From JAGOUA01 sp964428975 (GTDB taxonomy: Bacteria > Patescibacteriota > Patescibacteriia > 2-12-FULL-60-25): a DNA stretch of 64,000 nt. The position numbers and the translations under genes were made by a program. The stretch lies in contig CAYSAI010000002.1 of the NCBI GenBank assembly GCA_964428975.1, forward strand, positions 82,292-146,291, in the 5' to 3' direction. Of the stretch, positions 50,413 through 59,068 are shown piece after piece. Position 1 is the stretch's first letter. Every line of letters begins with the position of its first letter. The notes below the pieces were generated by a model, which was not told the origin of the DNA, did not search any database, and saw only the letters and a program-made list of their open reading frames with translations.

Positions 50413-51516
50413 CTACAGAAGGAGGCTTGTGTGGGCAGAAAGACACGCTTCTTCTGTGAAGCGAGCGAGCGTCGTCGTATAGGACGGCGCTTGTTTTTGG
50501 AGAAGCGCTTCTTGTAGGGCACGCACGAGCGCGTCTTGATCGTGAGGAGACACGATCGTCGCTTCGGGCAGCATCCACGCATGCGCGCCAACGTCCGTGG
50601 CAACGATCGGAAGCCCTGCGGCGGCCGCTTCAAGCAACACAAGAGGCATGCCCTCTTTTTTGGAGGCGAGCACGAATATATCAAACGCTCGAAGATAGCG
50701 CGCAGCTTCTTCTTTGCGGCCAACAAGATGGATGAACGAGGTAAGCCCCGTTTCTTGGACGACGCACTCGATAGAGACGCGCTCCGGTCCATCGCCTACG
50801 ATGCAGAGATGGGCCTCAGGAAGCTGCTTCTTGAGCTCTGCAAAGACTTGTATCAAGAAAACAAGATTTTTTGCCGGATAGAAGTTCGCGATCGTGCCAA
50901 TAACGAGACTGTCTTGCGGAAGATCTAGCAAGCGCCGTGCGTCTTCTCGCGAGAAAAGGTTCGCTTGAAGCGCGGGCGCATCGATCCCATTCGGAATCAT
51001 GACGAGTTGCTTCGGTCGAATATGATGCTGTTTCGCAAACGCGATGTCTTCTGGATGTAAGCACACGATCACATCTTTCGCCCACGCGGTGAGCTTTTCT
51101 GCCCAAAGATAGAGGTATTCTGAAAAAGAGGAGGATGTATCAAGCGCGGCCCATCCAGCAATGCAATAGACGATGCGTGGAACGCTCGCGAAACGTCCAG
51201 CGAGTGAGCCAATCACGCCCGCTTTTGAGCTGTTCAGATGAAGCGCACGCGGCTTGAGATCGCGCAGTTTCTTGAAAAAATGCCACAATGCAAGGACATC
51301 ATGCCATGGATGGACCGCTCGTCGTAAGTGAGGAATGCGCTCGAAAGGGATACTCGCTTTAAGGCAACGCTCTTCTAGCCACGCGCCTTGCTCGCCCGCG
51401 AGTACGAGCACGGGCGTGCCGTCTTCGTGAAGATATTTCGCAAGAGCGAGCGCAAAACTCGTCGCGCCACCGGGTTCGGCGAGGGTAATGGCGATCACAA
51501 CGGGGGAGGGGGACAT
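50413..51516 (-). CDS. Family 4 glycosyltransferase
   Basis: A GT-B glycosyltransferase. The 367-residue product has the N-terminal part (ITLAEPGGATSFALALAKYL, RALHLNSSKAGVIGSLAGRF) and the C-terminal GT4 half (LVIGTIANFYPAKNLVFLIQVF, HLCIVGDGPER, FDIFVLASKKEGMPLVLLEAAAAGLPIVATDVGA). The E-x7-E motif (KEGMPLVLLE) is present. It resembles capsular and teichoic-type GT4 enzymes; donor and acceptor are unknown. It converges on the ligase gene with a 5-base gap. A promoter TTGAAC-17-GATGAT ends 6 bases before the ATG, divergent from the epimerase gene. Confidence 0.92.
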   Translation of the reverse strand: MSPSPVVIAITLAEPGGATSFALALAKYLHEDGTPVLVLAGEQGAWLEERCLKASIPFERIPHLRRAVHPWHDVLALWHFFKKLRDLKPRALHLNSSKAGVIGSLAGRFASVPRIVYCIAGWAALDTSSSFSEYLYLWAEKLTAWAKDVIVCLHPEDIAFAKQHHIRPKQLVMIPNGIDAPALQANLFSREDARRLLDLPQDSLVIGTIANFYPAKNLVFLIQVFAELKKQLPEAHLCIVGDGPERVSIECVVQETGLTSFIHLVGRKEEAARYLRAFDIFVLASKKEGMPLVLLEAAAAGLPIVATDVGAHAWMLPEATIVSPHDQDALVRALQEALLQKQAPSYTTTLARFTEEACLSAHTSLLL

Positions 51517-51522
51517 GGCTTC

Positions 51523-51551
51523 ATCATCCTCGAAAACCTTGTTTTGTTCAA
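51523..51551 (-). promoter_or_regulatory. Putative promoter of the 51516 glycosyltransferase
   Basis: On the minus strand TTGAAC (51551-51546), a 17-base spacer and GATGAT (51528-51523); the ATG at 51516 follows after 6 bases. Confidence 0.5.
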
Positions 51552-51567
51552 GCGTGTGAGCTAAAAC
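51539..51567 (+). promoter_or_regulatory. Putative promoter of the UDP-glucuronate decarboxylase gene
   Basis: TTGTTT (51539-51544), a 17-base spacer and TAAAAC (51562-51567); the ATG at 51576 follows after 8 bases. It overlaps the divergent promoter on the other strand. Confidence 0.45.
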
Positions 51568-51575
51568 CTTCTTGT

Positions 51576-52535
51576 ATGCGAAGTGTCCAGCGAGTGCTTG
51601 TGACGGGGGGAGCGGGGTTTCTCGGCTCGCATCTTTGTGATCGATTGATTCACGAACGGTATGAGGTGATTTGTCTCGATAACCTGTTTACAGGCTCCAT
51701 GACGAACATTCAGCATCTGCTCGAGCATCCACGTTTCACGTTCGTGCAGCACGATATTCAACAGCCATTTTTTACGAATGTCGAGTGGATTTTCAATCTT
51801 GCCTGCCCAGCGAGTCCAAAGCACTATCAGCATGATCCGGTCGCGACAGTACGTACAAACGTGATTGGTGTGGCGAATATGCTTGAACTCGCGAAGTCTG
51901 TTGGGGCACGTATCCTTCAAGCTTCGACCTCTGAAGTGTACGGCGATCCTCTCGAGCATCCGCAAACCGAGGCGTACTGGGGGAATGTCGATCCAACTTC
52001 GAAACGTGCCTGTTATGATGAGGGAAAACGCTGTGCGGAAACGCTCTGCTTCGATTATCATCGTGAATACGGTGTGGATATTCGGGTGATTCGCATTTTT
52101 AATACGTACGGACCACGCATGGCATTTGAGGATGGGCGTGTGGTATCAAACTTTATTTTGCAGGCATTACGCGGCGAACCGATGACGCTGTACGGAGATG
52201 GAAGCTATACACGTTCGTTTCAATATGTGGATGATCTTATTGAGGGAATGATGCGAATGATGGGTACGGAAGGGATGACGGGGCCTGTAAACATTGGCAA
52301 TCCTCATGAATTTACGATTCTTGCGCTTGCAAAACTTGTACAAGATCTCACGAAAAGCTCGTCTACCATTGCGTTTACTCCTGCGGTGGAACACGATCCA
52401 AAACAACGTCAGGCGAATATCGCTCTTGCGAAGGAGCGTTTGGGATGGGAACCGCAGGTTCAGCTACGCGAAGGGCTTGAGCGTACGATCGCGGATATGC
52501 GACAACGTTTAACGAATAGCTCAAAAATAGCCTAG
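51576..52535 (+). CDS. UDP-glucuronate decarboxylase-like NAD-dependent sugar epimerase
   Basis: This extended SDR enzyme probably converts UDP-glucuronate to UDP-xylose. The 319-residue product has the Rossmann motif TGGAGFLGSHL (10-20), the CLDNLFTGS segment, the catalytic Ser in QASTSEVYGDPLEHPQTE and the active-site YDEGKR (about 146-151). The RIFNTYGPRM block follows. YDEGKR and the GDP-LEHPQ region are typical of UXS rather than of UDP-galactose epimerase. Length and motifs are intact. It is followed 4 bases later by a GT4 gene, so a xylose-derived residue may enter the local glycan. Exact specificity is inferred. Confidence 0.92.
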   Translation: MRSVQRVLVTGGAGFLGSHLCDRLIHERYEVICLDNLFTGSMTNIQHLLEHPRFTFVQHDIQQPFFTNVEWIFNLACPASPKHYQHDPVATVRTNVIGVANMLELAKSVGARILQASTSEVYGDPLEHPQTEAYWGNVDPTSKRACYDEGKRCAETLCFDYHREYGVDIRVIRIFNTYGPRMAFEDGRVVSNFILQALRGEPMTLYGDGSYTRSFQYVDDLIEGMMRMMGTEGMTGPVNIGNPHEFTILALAKLVQDLTKSSSTIAFTPAVEHDPKQRQANIALAKERLGWEPQVQLREGLERTIADMRQRLTNSSKIA

Positions 52536-52539
52536 TCTT

Positions 52540-53688
52540 ATGCATGAAAACCCTCTCGTGATTTTCTCTACGGCGTATTTTCCTCTTGTAGGAGGGGCGG
52601 AAGTAGCGGTGAAGGAGATCACGGACCGTCTTCCAGAAGAAACGTTCGTGCTGTTCACGGCGAAGATTCGTCGAGGGCTCGCTTCTCGCGAACGTATCGG
52701 CACGATCGATGTGCGACGTGTGGGAATTGGGCATCCTTCTTTCGATAAGATGCTATTAGTGTTTCTTGCGCCTTTTCTTGCGTGGCATCTGCAACGAAAC
52801 ATCGAAAAGCCTCGTATATGGGCGATTATGGCAAGTTATGGAGGATTCGCGGCCCTCGTGTCTACGTGGCTTCGTCCTACCGCGCGGTTTCTACTCACGC
52901 TTCAAGAGGGAGATCCGCTCGAATACATCGAAAAACGTGTCGGTATCTTTCACTATTTCTTCAAAAAAATCTTTCGTCGCGCAAACGAAATTCAGGCGAT
53001 TAGCCGTTTTTTAGGAGAGTGGGCGCTGCGTATGGGCGCGCACGTTGTGCCGTCTATCGTACCGAATGGCGTAAATGTCGAGCGTTTCACACACCCTCTT
53101 TCCGAAGAAGAACGCGTTCGTGTGCGGCGCGAACTTGGCTATGCGAAGGATGATCGTGTGCTGATCACGGTGTCGCGTCTCACGAAGAAAAACGCGACAG
53201 ATGACATTGTTCGTGCACTCGCACTTCTTCCGGAGCAGGTGAAGCTGCTCGTCGTAGGAGAGGGGGAGGATGAGGCGATGCTTCGCGAGCTTGCGCGTGA
53301 GCTTGGGGTTTCTGCGCGCGTCACGTTCCTCGGCAAGAAGGGGCATGATGAGGTGCCACGGCTTTTACACGCGTCCGATGTGTTTATTCGGCCGTCGCTT
53401 TCTGAAGGGCTTGGCAACAGTTTTCTTGAGGCGATGGCGGCGGAAATCCCAGTGATCGCGACGCCTGTTGGGGGAATTCCAGATTTTCTCACGGATCGGG
53501 AGACGGGACTGTTCTGCCAACCTCGAAACCCCGCGTCCATCGCTACCGCCGTTCAGACGCTTGAAGATCAAGAGCTTGCGCGCCATCTTACGCAAAAAGC
53601 CCTCCAATGTGTACGAGAAAACTATACGTGGGAAACGGTGGTCTCGCAGATGCGAGAGATTTTTGCTAGGCTCCGAAAGTGCTCTTGA
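52540..53688 (+). CDS. Family 4 glycosyltransferase
   Basis: The 382-residue product has the GT4 N-terminal start (VIFSTAYFPLVGGAEVAVKEITDRL) and the C-terminal glycosyltransferase region. That region includes VLITVSRLTKKNATDDIVRAL, LLVVGEGEDEAMLRE, DEVPRLLHASDVFIRPSLSEGLGNSFLEAMAAEIPVIATPVGGIPDF. The E-x7-E motif (EGLGNSFLE) is conserved. No membrane span; probably peripheral. It is 4 bases after the decarboxylase gene. Donor and acceptor are unknown. Confidence 0.93.
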   Translation: MHENPLVIFSTAYFPLVGGAEVAVKEITDRLPEETFVLFTAKIRRGLASRERIGTIDVRRVGIGHPSFDKMLLVFLAPFLAWHLQRNIEKPRIWAIMASYGGFAALVSTWLRPTARFLLTLQEGDPLEYIEKRVGIFHYFFKKIFRRANEIQAISRFLGEWALRMGAHVVPSIVPNGVNVERFTHPLSEEERVRVRRELGYAKDDRVLITVSRLTKKNATDDIVRALALLPEQVKLLVVGEGEDEAMLRELARELGVSARVTFLGKKGHDEVPRLLHASDVFIRPSLSEGLGNSFLEAMAAEIPVIATPVGGIPDFLTDRETGLFCQPRNPASIATAVQTLEDQELARHLTQKALQCVRENYTWETVVSQMREIFARLRKCS

Positions 53689-53713
53689 AGAACCTGAGAC
53701 GATCCACTACCGT
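53685..53713 (+). promoter_or_regulatory. Putative promoter of the methyltransferase-glycosyltransferase fusion
   Basis: TTGAAG (53685-53690, at the end of the previous gene), a 17-base spacer and TACCGT (53708-53713), with the ATG 11 bases further. The -10 is weak. Confidence 0.35.
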
Positions 53714-53724
53714 ACCATCCACCT

Positions 53725-55164
53725 ATGTCGCAGCACCAACCCACAGATCTACGGCCGCACTTTGATGCGCTGGCGAAGATCTATCCGCAATACTCGCGTC
53801 GTCATGAGTACTATCACAAAGTCATCGGTGAATGGATCGCGTTTTGCGTTCCGTCTAACGCGTCGTTGATGGATGTTGGTTGTGGTGACGGCGGACTTCT
53901 CGAGCGCGTCAAGCCACGACAGGGGTTTGGGGTGGATTTTTCTTCTGGATTTCTTGATCTCGCGCGGAAGCGGTGTCCAAATTATACGTTTTATGAAGTA
54001 GATATCACGAAAGAAAGCCCATCTCTTTCTGAAAAGCCTGATTTCATCACGGCGGTTGACGTTCTTGCGTATGTCGAAGACATTCAGGGTCTTCTTGAAC
54101 GCTTGCGTGGGATGTGTGGCGCGAATACACGGGTGATTCTCACAAAAGTGAACCCGCTTTGGGCGCCGCTCTTGTGGCTCCTCTCGAAGATGAGAATTAT
54201 TCATCCGCGTCAGTATTCGAGTTGGCTTGGGCGAAAACAGTGCGCGCATATCATCGCTCTCGCTGGATTCGAGGTGATTCGCGACGAAACGTTCCTTCTG
54301 ATTCCGTTTTATATTCCCGTGATTTCTCATGTGGTAAACACGTATCTTGCGCGTTTGCCGTGGATTCGACGACTTGGGCTCGTGGATGGCTACATCTGCC
54401 GACCTGCGCCGCGCGTGGAAGAAGCCTCGCCAAGCGTGAGCGTGATTATTCCGTGTCGTAATGAACGAGGAAATGTACGAGCCGCGCTTGAGCGTATGCC
54501 CGCTTTCGCGGGAGCGTGCGAGGTGATTTTTGTGGAGGGGCATTCTTCTGACGGAACGTGGGAGGAGATTCAGAACGTTGTTCAGGAGCAAAAATACCCA
54601 TTTTCCATCAAAGCATTTCAACAGGAGGGCAAAGGCAAGGGAGATGCGGTACGGCTTGGATTTGATCAAGCGAGCCATGATTTACTCATGATTCTTGATG
54701 CCGATCTCACGGTCATGCCAGAAGCGCTCCCGCGATTCTACGAGGCACTGCGAAGTGGGAAAGCGGAATACGTTCAAGGAACGAGGCTTGTGTATCCTAT
54801 GGAGGAAACGGCCATGCGTCCGCTCAATTGGCTCGCAAATAAGACGTTTGGCTTGATTTTGACTTTTCTCACGGGGCAATATATGTCGGATACGCTCTGC
54901 GGAACAAAGTGTCTTTCTCGAACGCACTACGAAGCCATCAAGAGGAATCGTACGTATTTTGGAGAGTTTGATCCATTTGGAGATTTCGATCTGATCTTCG
55001 GCGCGACAAAACAGCTCCTCAAAATCGAAGAAATTCCGATCCGTTACAAAGGACGAACGTACGGCGAAACGCAAATACGTCGTTTTCGCGATGGATGGTT
55101 GCTCGTCAAGATGTGTGTGTTCGCGGCGAGGAAGCTTCGGTTTGTGGGGGCGACCTCCATCTAG
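53725..55164 (+). CDS. Bifunctional protein: SAM-dependent methyltransferase fused to a family 2 glycosyltransferase
   Basis: The 479-residue product has an N-terminal class I methyltransferase (motif I LMDVGCGDGGLLE about 48-60, motif II GVDFSSGFLDLA, ITAVDVLAYVEDI). The linker includes a possible membrane-contacting helix (LLIPFYIPVISHVVNTYLARLPW). From about 235 it is a GT2 domain (SVSVIIPCRNERGNVRAALERMP, VEGHSSDGTWEEIQ, LLMILDADLTVMPEALPRFYE, FGEFDPFGDFDLIFGATK). The DAD motif (about 325) is the metal site, and the later QIRRFRDGWLL resembles dolichol-phosphate-mannose synthase-like enzymes. It probably makes a lipid-linked sugar or modifies a glycan and methylates it. A palindrome-like CCCGCTTTCGCGGG lies inside (54497-54510) but is in the conserved frame. 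Confidence 0.9.
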   Translation: MSQHQPTDLRPHFDALAKIYPQYSRRHEYYHKVIGEWIAFCVPSNASLMDVGCGDGGLLERVKPRQGFGVDFSSGFLDLARKRCPNYTFYEVDITKESPSLSEKPDFITAVDVLAYVEDIQGLLERLRGMCGANTRVILTKVNPLWAPLLWLLSKMRIIHPRQYSSWLGRKQCAHIIALAGFEVIRDETFLLIPFYIPVISHVVNTYLARLPWIRRLGLVDGYICRPAPRVEEASPSVSVIIPCRNERGNVRAALERMPAFAGACEVIFVEGHSSDGTWEEIQNVVQEQKYPFSIKAFQQEGKGKGDAVRLGFDQASHDLLMILDADLTVMPEALPRFYEALRSGKAEYVQGTRLVYPMEETAMRPLNWLANKTFGLILTFLTGQYMSDTLCGTKCLSRTHYEAIKRNRTYFGEFDPFGDFDLIFGATKQLLKIEEIPIRYKGRTYGETQIRRFRDGWLLVKMCVFAARKLRFVGATSI

Positions 55165-55207
55165 ACAAAACCCTCTCTTTTTGCTAGATTCGGGGCGGAG
55201 GTGAACC

Positions 55208-56317
55208 ATGGTAAAGCGAAAGATCGTGCTCGTGGCTAGGGATGCGGCGCCGTCAGAATGCTTCGTTCGGTTAGCGTTTAAACTTGTTCCTGACATTGCG
55301 TGGCAAGTGAACGCGTTCGTTGGACGCGGGAAATCAATTCCGTGGGATCTAGATATCGTCACCACGTACGCGCAGAAGACGAACATCGTTCTTCTCGGTA
55401 TGTCCTCTTCACGAGAACTCGCCGAATACGAAATTGCCGCAGGTCAAGCGGCTCGTGCAGCGGGCGTTCCCTACGGCTTTTACGGTGATGCGCCTCGCTG
55501 TTGGGCGCGTGCCCGGCCCGGTGCGTGGTTCGAGCCTCTGGCCGCCGACGCCGCCTTCTACTTCGGTATCTCGCAGGCGGATGCAGATTATGCGCGTAGT
55601 GTTTTTCCGAATGCGGTGTGTGTCGGAACGGGCAATCCTCTTCGTGAGGAGATGGCCTTCCCGAAGTTCACACGCGAGGAAGTGCGTGCGAAGCTCGAAA
55701 TCGCGCCCGAGACCAAGCTCATCCTCGTACCCGGTGGGAAATTTACGGCGGGGAACATGACGACGCTTGCGCTCGTGATCGATGCGGTTATCGCGATCTC
55801 CTCGCTTCAGACCAATGTCTGTATTCTCTTTGCGCCGCATCCGGGAGATCGTGTTCCTTACTTACGAGATAGCGAGACGCACGAGTCTGCGAATCTGTAC
55901 GAGGAACTGATGGCGAGCAGCTCGGTACCGATCCGTTTGATTCCAAAGGAGATGCTTTCCATCTCTGACCTTGTGCCCGCGGCAGATATCGTGATCGAGT
56001 TCGGAAGCTCCATCGGTATCGAGGCTGCCTATCAGGGTGTGCCGGTCATCACGCTTGCGCTCGAGATCTTGTACACACGTCTCGAACGTCGAAGTGGAAG
56101 TCGTGTGCTCGAAGCAGTTCAGGAAGGGCTCTCCGTTCGCGCAACGGATCGGCAGGGGCTTGCTGAGCATATCGAGACACTCCTTACGCCCGAGGGGTTC
56201 GCTCCCATGCGTGCCCGCCAGCTGCTGGCCTGTCCGAAGCCCACCGAACGAGGAGCTGCTTTACAGATGATGGTGCGTGAGATCGATCGGATCTTGTGTC
56301 CGTCGTTGCCCGTCTAG
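55208..56317 (+). CDS. GT-B-fold protein, UDP-GlcNAc 2-epimerase/glycerophosphotransferase-like, function unknown
   Basis: The 369-residue product has two Rossmann-like halves. The N-terminal half includes AAGVPYGFYGDAPRCWARARPGAWF and CVGTGNPLREEMAFPKF. The C-terminal half includes TKLILVPGGKFTAGNMTTLALVID, NVCILFAPHPGDR, DLVPAADIVIEFGSSIGIEAAYQGVPVITL and a LYTRLERRSGSRVLEA end. Such proteins are found in Patescibacteria and other glycan loci but are not characterised as far as I know. It is GC-richer than its neighbours and has a clear Shine-Dalgarno GGAGGTG 5 bases before the ATG, unlike most genes here, which hints at acquisition. It is closed by a strong terminator. Confidence 0.75.
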   Translation: MVKRKIVLVARDAAPSECFVRLAFKLVPDIAWQVNAFVGRGKSIPWDLDIVTTYAQKTNIVLLGMSSSRELAEYEIAAGQAARAAGVPYGFYGDAPRCWARARPGAWFEPLAADAAFYFGISQADADYARSVFPNAVCVGTGNPLREEMAFPKFTREEVRAKLEIAPETKLILVPGGKFTAGNMTTLALVIDAVIAISSLQTNVCILFAPHPGDRVPYLRDSETHESANLYEELMASSSVPIRLIPKEMLSISDLVPAADIVIEFGSSIGIEAAYQGVPVITLALEILYTRLERRSGSRVLEAVQEGLSVRATDRQGLAEHIETLLTPEGFAPMRARQLLACPKPTERGAALQMMVREIDRILCPSLPV

Positions 56318-56321
56318 TCCT

Positions 56322-56350
56322 GAGGAGAGCGTACGCGCTCTCCTCGTTTT
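56322..56350 (+). terminator. Terminator after the 55208 gene
   Basis: GAGGAGAGCG (56322-56331), loop TACG, CGCTCTCCTC (56336-56345), then GTTTTGTTT: a 10-bp GC-rich stem with a T-rich tail. Confidence 0.88.
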
Positions 56351-56378
56351 GTTTCTGTGCTATCCTGCGCGTGTCTGT

Positions 56379-57872
56379 ATGCGCGTCTGCACGTCTCTCG
56401 CCGCTTTCACTCGTAAGAACCTGTGGATGTTTGGGCTCGTATTTTGCCTTCTGATCGCGGGTGTATTTTCTACGTATAAGCTTTCTGAAAGTCCAAAAAC
56501 GTGGTTCGATGAAGGAATTTTTTTGCAGATAGCGCGCAACTTCTCTTCTGCTGGAACGTTTGCTCTCCGCGCTTCTCCTACGGCGCTTGTGCCTGCGGGC
56601 GTGCTTGCGACGGTGGGCTTTCCCGTGCTTCTGCCTATCAGCGCGAGTTTTTGGTTGTTTGGCGTCGGACTTCTCCAAGCACGTGCCGTCATGGTCGGTT
56701 TTATTCTGCTTATGGTGGCAGCAGCGTTTATCTTTACTCGCACCGCGTGGGGGACGCGTATCGCTCTCTTTTCAACGCTCTTGATCGCGACGCATGCGCC
56801 CGTCTACGGCAACGGAAAGAACGTGTTGGGAGAAGTTCCTGGCCTTTTCTTCTTCTTTGTGTTTCTAGGGCTGCTCGACCGTTTAGAGCGGCAGCAGTTC
56901 GCAAGTCGTTCGTTATGGATCGGCACGGGGTTTGCGGCAGGGATGTTTCTTGCGACAAAACCCAGCTTTTTCCTCCTGCTGCCTGTGTTAGCGGTGGGTT
57001 TTCTCCTTCTAAGGCAACGCACGCGCTTGAATGGGAGGAATATCGCGTGTGGCGTTATCGCTTGCGTCTTGCCTGTGCTCGCAAATCTGGTGATCCAATT
57101 CGGATGGACAAGCGAGATCTTCACGAGTTTTGCGAGTTATGCACGCACGTCTGGCATAGAAAAGCTTACAGGGCTCACTTTGCCAGCGTTGATACAGAAA
57201 AATCTTCTTTTGTTTGTGCAAGAATCTACACCGATCTACCTTCTTGGTACCTGTCTCGTGTGGCTTGCGTGGACCATCGTGCGTTTGCGGCGACGCACAC
57301 GTCTCCCGCTTCATGAGTGGATCGCTCTCGGATTCGCAGGAATGACGGTCGCGTATTTTCTCAAGATGCCTGGATTTTTTCGGTATCTGTTCGTGGCGCA
57401 GATCATCGCGTTTCCGTATGCGGTTGCGGCGTGTTTCGAGTTACGCGTTCTTCTTTCGTGGCTGAAGCAACGTGTGGGAAGTGGGGTACTGGTCGGTTTT
57501 CTCGCAGGCATCATCCTTTTTCAGACGTATCAAGTGATGTGTGCTTCATGGGTCGCGGGATACTATCAGAGCACGCGTTCAAGCGAGCTTGCGGCATACG
57601 GGGCAGGGCTTGATCCAGCGAAACACGTATTTCTCTATCATACGACGGAGGTGGCGACGTTTCTCAAGCGCGAAAACTATTCGCAATACTTCGATATTCT
57701 GTATTATGATGATGCGTTCGGCAAAACAGAGCTTGTCCATTTGCAAAACGGTGTGCCAGATGTTGTGATTGTGGCGGGTGCTTCTGAACAGGCTGCGCAC
57801 CCTCTTTTGGGGAAGTACGAGAAAACGCATACGCTTAACGAAGGGAATTACGTTATTTTTGAACGAAAATAA
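56379..57872 (+). CDS. Family 39-like polytopic mannosyltransferase (ArnT/PMT type)
   Basis: An integral membrane glycosyltransferase using a lipid-linked sugar. The 497-residue product has a membrane segment near 20-40 and then the conserved outer acidic motif WFDEGIFLQIARN. About 10-11 further segments follow (FPVLLPISASFWLFG, VGFILLMVAAAFIFT, FFLLLPVLAVGFLLL, FFRYLFVAQIIAFPYAVAA). A soluble C-terminal domain of about 70 residues follows (HVFLYHTTEVATFLK ... VVIVAGASEQAA). The acidic DE pair after the first span is the catalytic motif of the ArnT/PMT family. The start at 56379 is after the terminator; an extension to 56277 would cross it. It is 13 bases before a GT2 gene, which may supply the lipid-linked sugar. 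Confidence 0.8.
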   Translation: MRVCTSLAAFTRKNLWMFGLVFCLLIAGVFSTYKLSESPKTWFDEGIFLQIARNFSSAGTFALRASPTALVPAGVLATVGFPVLLPISASFWLFGVGLLQARAVMVGFILLMVAAAFIFTRTAWGTRIALFSTLLIATHAPVYGNGKNVLGEVPGLFFFFVFLGLLDRLERQQFASRSLWIGTGFAAGMFLATKPSFFLLLPVLAVGFLLLRQRTRLNGRNIACGVIACVLPVLANLVIQFGWTSEIFTSFASYARTSGIEKLTGLTLPALIQKNLLLFVQESTPIYLLGTCLVWLAWTIVRLRRRTRLPLHEWIALGFAGMTVAYFLKMPGFFRYLFVAQIIAFPYAVAACFELRVLLSWLKQRVGSGVLVGFLAGIILFQTYQVMCASWVAGYYQSTRSSELAAYGAGLDPAKHVFLYHTTEVATFLKRENYSQYFDILYYDDAFGKTELVHLQNGVPDVVIVAGASEQAAHPLLGKYEKTHTLNEGNYVIFERK

Positions 57873-57885
57873 CAACGGATATTTT

Positions 57886-58626
57886 ATGGAACAGTCGATC
57901 AAACTTTCGATTATCCTTCCTACGTACAAAGAACGAGAGAATCTTACGGTGTTTATCCCACAAATTCTCCGTGAGTTTCAAAATGAGTCGATCGAAATCA
58001 TTGTCGTGGACGATCACTCCATGGATGGCACACGTGAACTGATGGAGGAACTGTACGCTCTCCATCCGAACGTCATTCTTCTTGAACGAGCGGGATTGTT
58101 CGGTATTGGTTCTGCCCTTCGTGACGGGTATAACCGTGCGCAAGGAGAGTATATTCTGTCGTCGGATGCGGATTGTTCATTTTCTACGAGCGACATGCGC
58201 AAGCTCTACGAACGGATTCAGACGGGAAGTGATCTCGTGCTCGGTTTCCGTGTTGATGCGATCGCCCCTCACGAGAGACGGTTTGGGTTACAAGCGTTCC
58301 ATAGTTGGTGCGAAAATCGTGTCATAAGTCCTTTATCGAATGGGGTAATTGGCTTGATCAGCGGTATCGGGTTGAAAAACTATAATACGAATTTTCGCAT
58401 CCTGCGTGCTTCGCTTTGGAAACGTCTACACACGATCGAAGATCGACAGTTCTTCCTTTTTGAAACGATCGTGCGTGCGAAGCAAGCGGGTGCTGTGATT
58501 GAAGAGCTGCCCGTCGCGTTCGCTCCCAGGCTAGCAGGGGAATCTAAGGTAAGCTTCCTGAGGCAAGCACCTCTCTATTTTTTGAAGCTTCTTCGTGTAG
58601 CCTACGTGTCGAAAAAACGTGCTTAA
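57886..58626 (+). CDS. Family 2 glycosyltransferase, dolichol-phosphate-mannose synthase-like
   Basis: Probably transfers a sugar from a nucleotide donor to a polyprenyl phosphate. The 246-residue product has the GT-A start (KLSIILPTYKERENLTVFIPQIL), the VVDDHSMDGTRELMEE loop, FGIGSALRDGYNRA and the metal site SSDADCSFSTSD (about 89-100). The distal part includes GFRVDAIAPHERRFGLQAFHSW and NYNTNFRILRASLWKRL. No C-terminal membrane spans. Just downstream of an ArnT/PMT-type transferase that would use such a lipid-linked sugar, which supports the pairing. Gene intact; start at 57886 is 13 bases after that gene. Confidence 0.9.
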   Translation: MEQSIKLSIILPTYKERENLTVFIPQILREFQNESIEIIVVDDHSMDGTRELMEELYALHPNVILLERAGLFGIGSALRDGYNRAQGEYILSSDADCSFSTSDMRKLYERIQTGSDLVLGFRVDAIAPHERRFGLQAFHSWCENRVISPLSNGVIGLISGIGLKNYNTNFRILRASLWKRLHTIEDRQFFLFETIVRAKQAGAVIEELPVAFAPRLAGESKVSFLRQAPLYFLKLLRVAYVSKKRA

Positions 58627-58632
58627 AGCGGC

Positions 58633-58661
58633 TTGCATCACCCACCATCTCTTGCTATAAC
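58633..58661 (+). promoter_or_regulatory. Putative promoter of the cupin gene
   Basis: TTGCAT (58633-58638), exactly 17 bases, TATAAC (58656-58661); the ATG at 58672 follows after 10 bases with no Shine-Dalgarno. One of the best sigma-70-type promoters in the window. Confidence 0.65.
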
Positions 58662-58671
58662 GAGGGCATCT

Positions 58672-59067
58672 ATGAAAGTTGAAATGCTTCATCCAACCTG
58701 CAATCTCGATACAGTGCGTGATGGTCGAGGCGGTATTTTTACTTGGCTTCCGGAAGAACCAATTCTTGAATTTAATGTGTTGTATTTTCAACCGGGAAAA
58801 ACACGTGGGCACCATTATCATCCTGAGTTCAACGAATACTTTTTGATCGCGGAGGGTTCTGGTGTGATGGTGTATCGCGAATCCGCGGACGCTCCAGAGC
58901 AGCAAATTCACATGAGTCGCGGTTCGTGTGTACGAACACCGATGGGTCTTTCGCACACGTTTTATGCGATCACGGCTGTAACGGCGGTGGCGATGCTCTC
59001 GAAGCGATGGGATGACTGCAATCCTCCTATTGTACGAGTAGATTTTCTCACGGGACCATCCGTCTAG
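58672..59067 (+). CDS. Cupin protein, probably a sugar-nucleotide isomerase/epimerase relative
   Basis: The 131-residue product is a single cupin barrel with motif 1 TRGHHYHPEFNEYFLIAEGSG (His/Glu metal ligands) and motif 2 region RTPMGLSHTFYAI. The ends are short. It lacks the RmlC active-site residues in full, so it may be a ketoisomerase-type or other sugar cupin. Its neighbours (an SDR reductase 1 base downstream and a sugar C-methyltransferase) suggest a role in a branched deoxysugar pathway. It has its own leaderless promoter. Enzymatic activity is not provable from sequence. Confidence 0.8.
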   Translation: MKVEMLHPTCNLDTVRDGRGGIFTWLPEEPILEFNVLYFQPGKTRGHHYHPEFNEYFLIAEGSGVMVYRESADAPEQQIHMSRGSCVRTPMGLSHTFYAITAVTAVAMLSKRWDDCNPPIVRVDFLTGPSV

Positions 59068-59068
59068 T

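Noticed and set aside
54497..54510. CCCGCTTTCGCGGG inside the methyltransferase-glycosyltransferase gene as a further REP copy
   Set aside because: It encodes MPAFAGA at a site where GT2 relatives have equal length and similar residues, so chance is the simpler explanation.
57330..57352. GGATTCGCAGGAATGACGG in the ArnT/PMT-type gene as a REP copy
   Set aside because: It matches only one arm of the palindrome and lies in an ordinary hydrophobic coding stretch.
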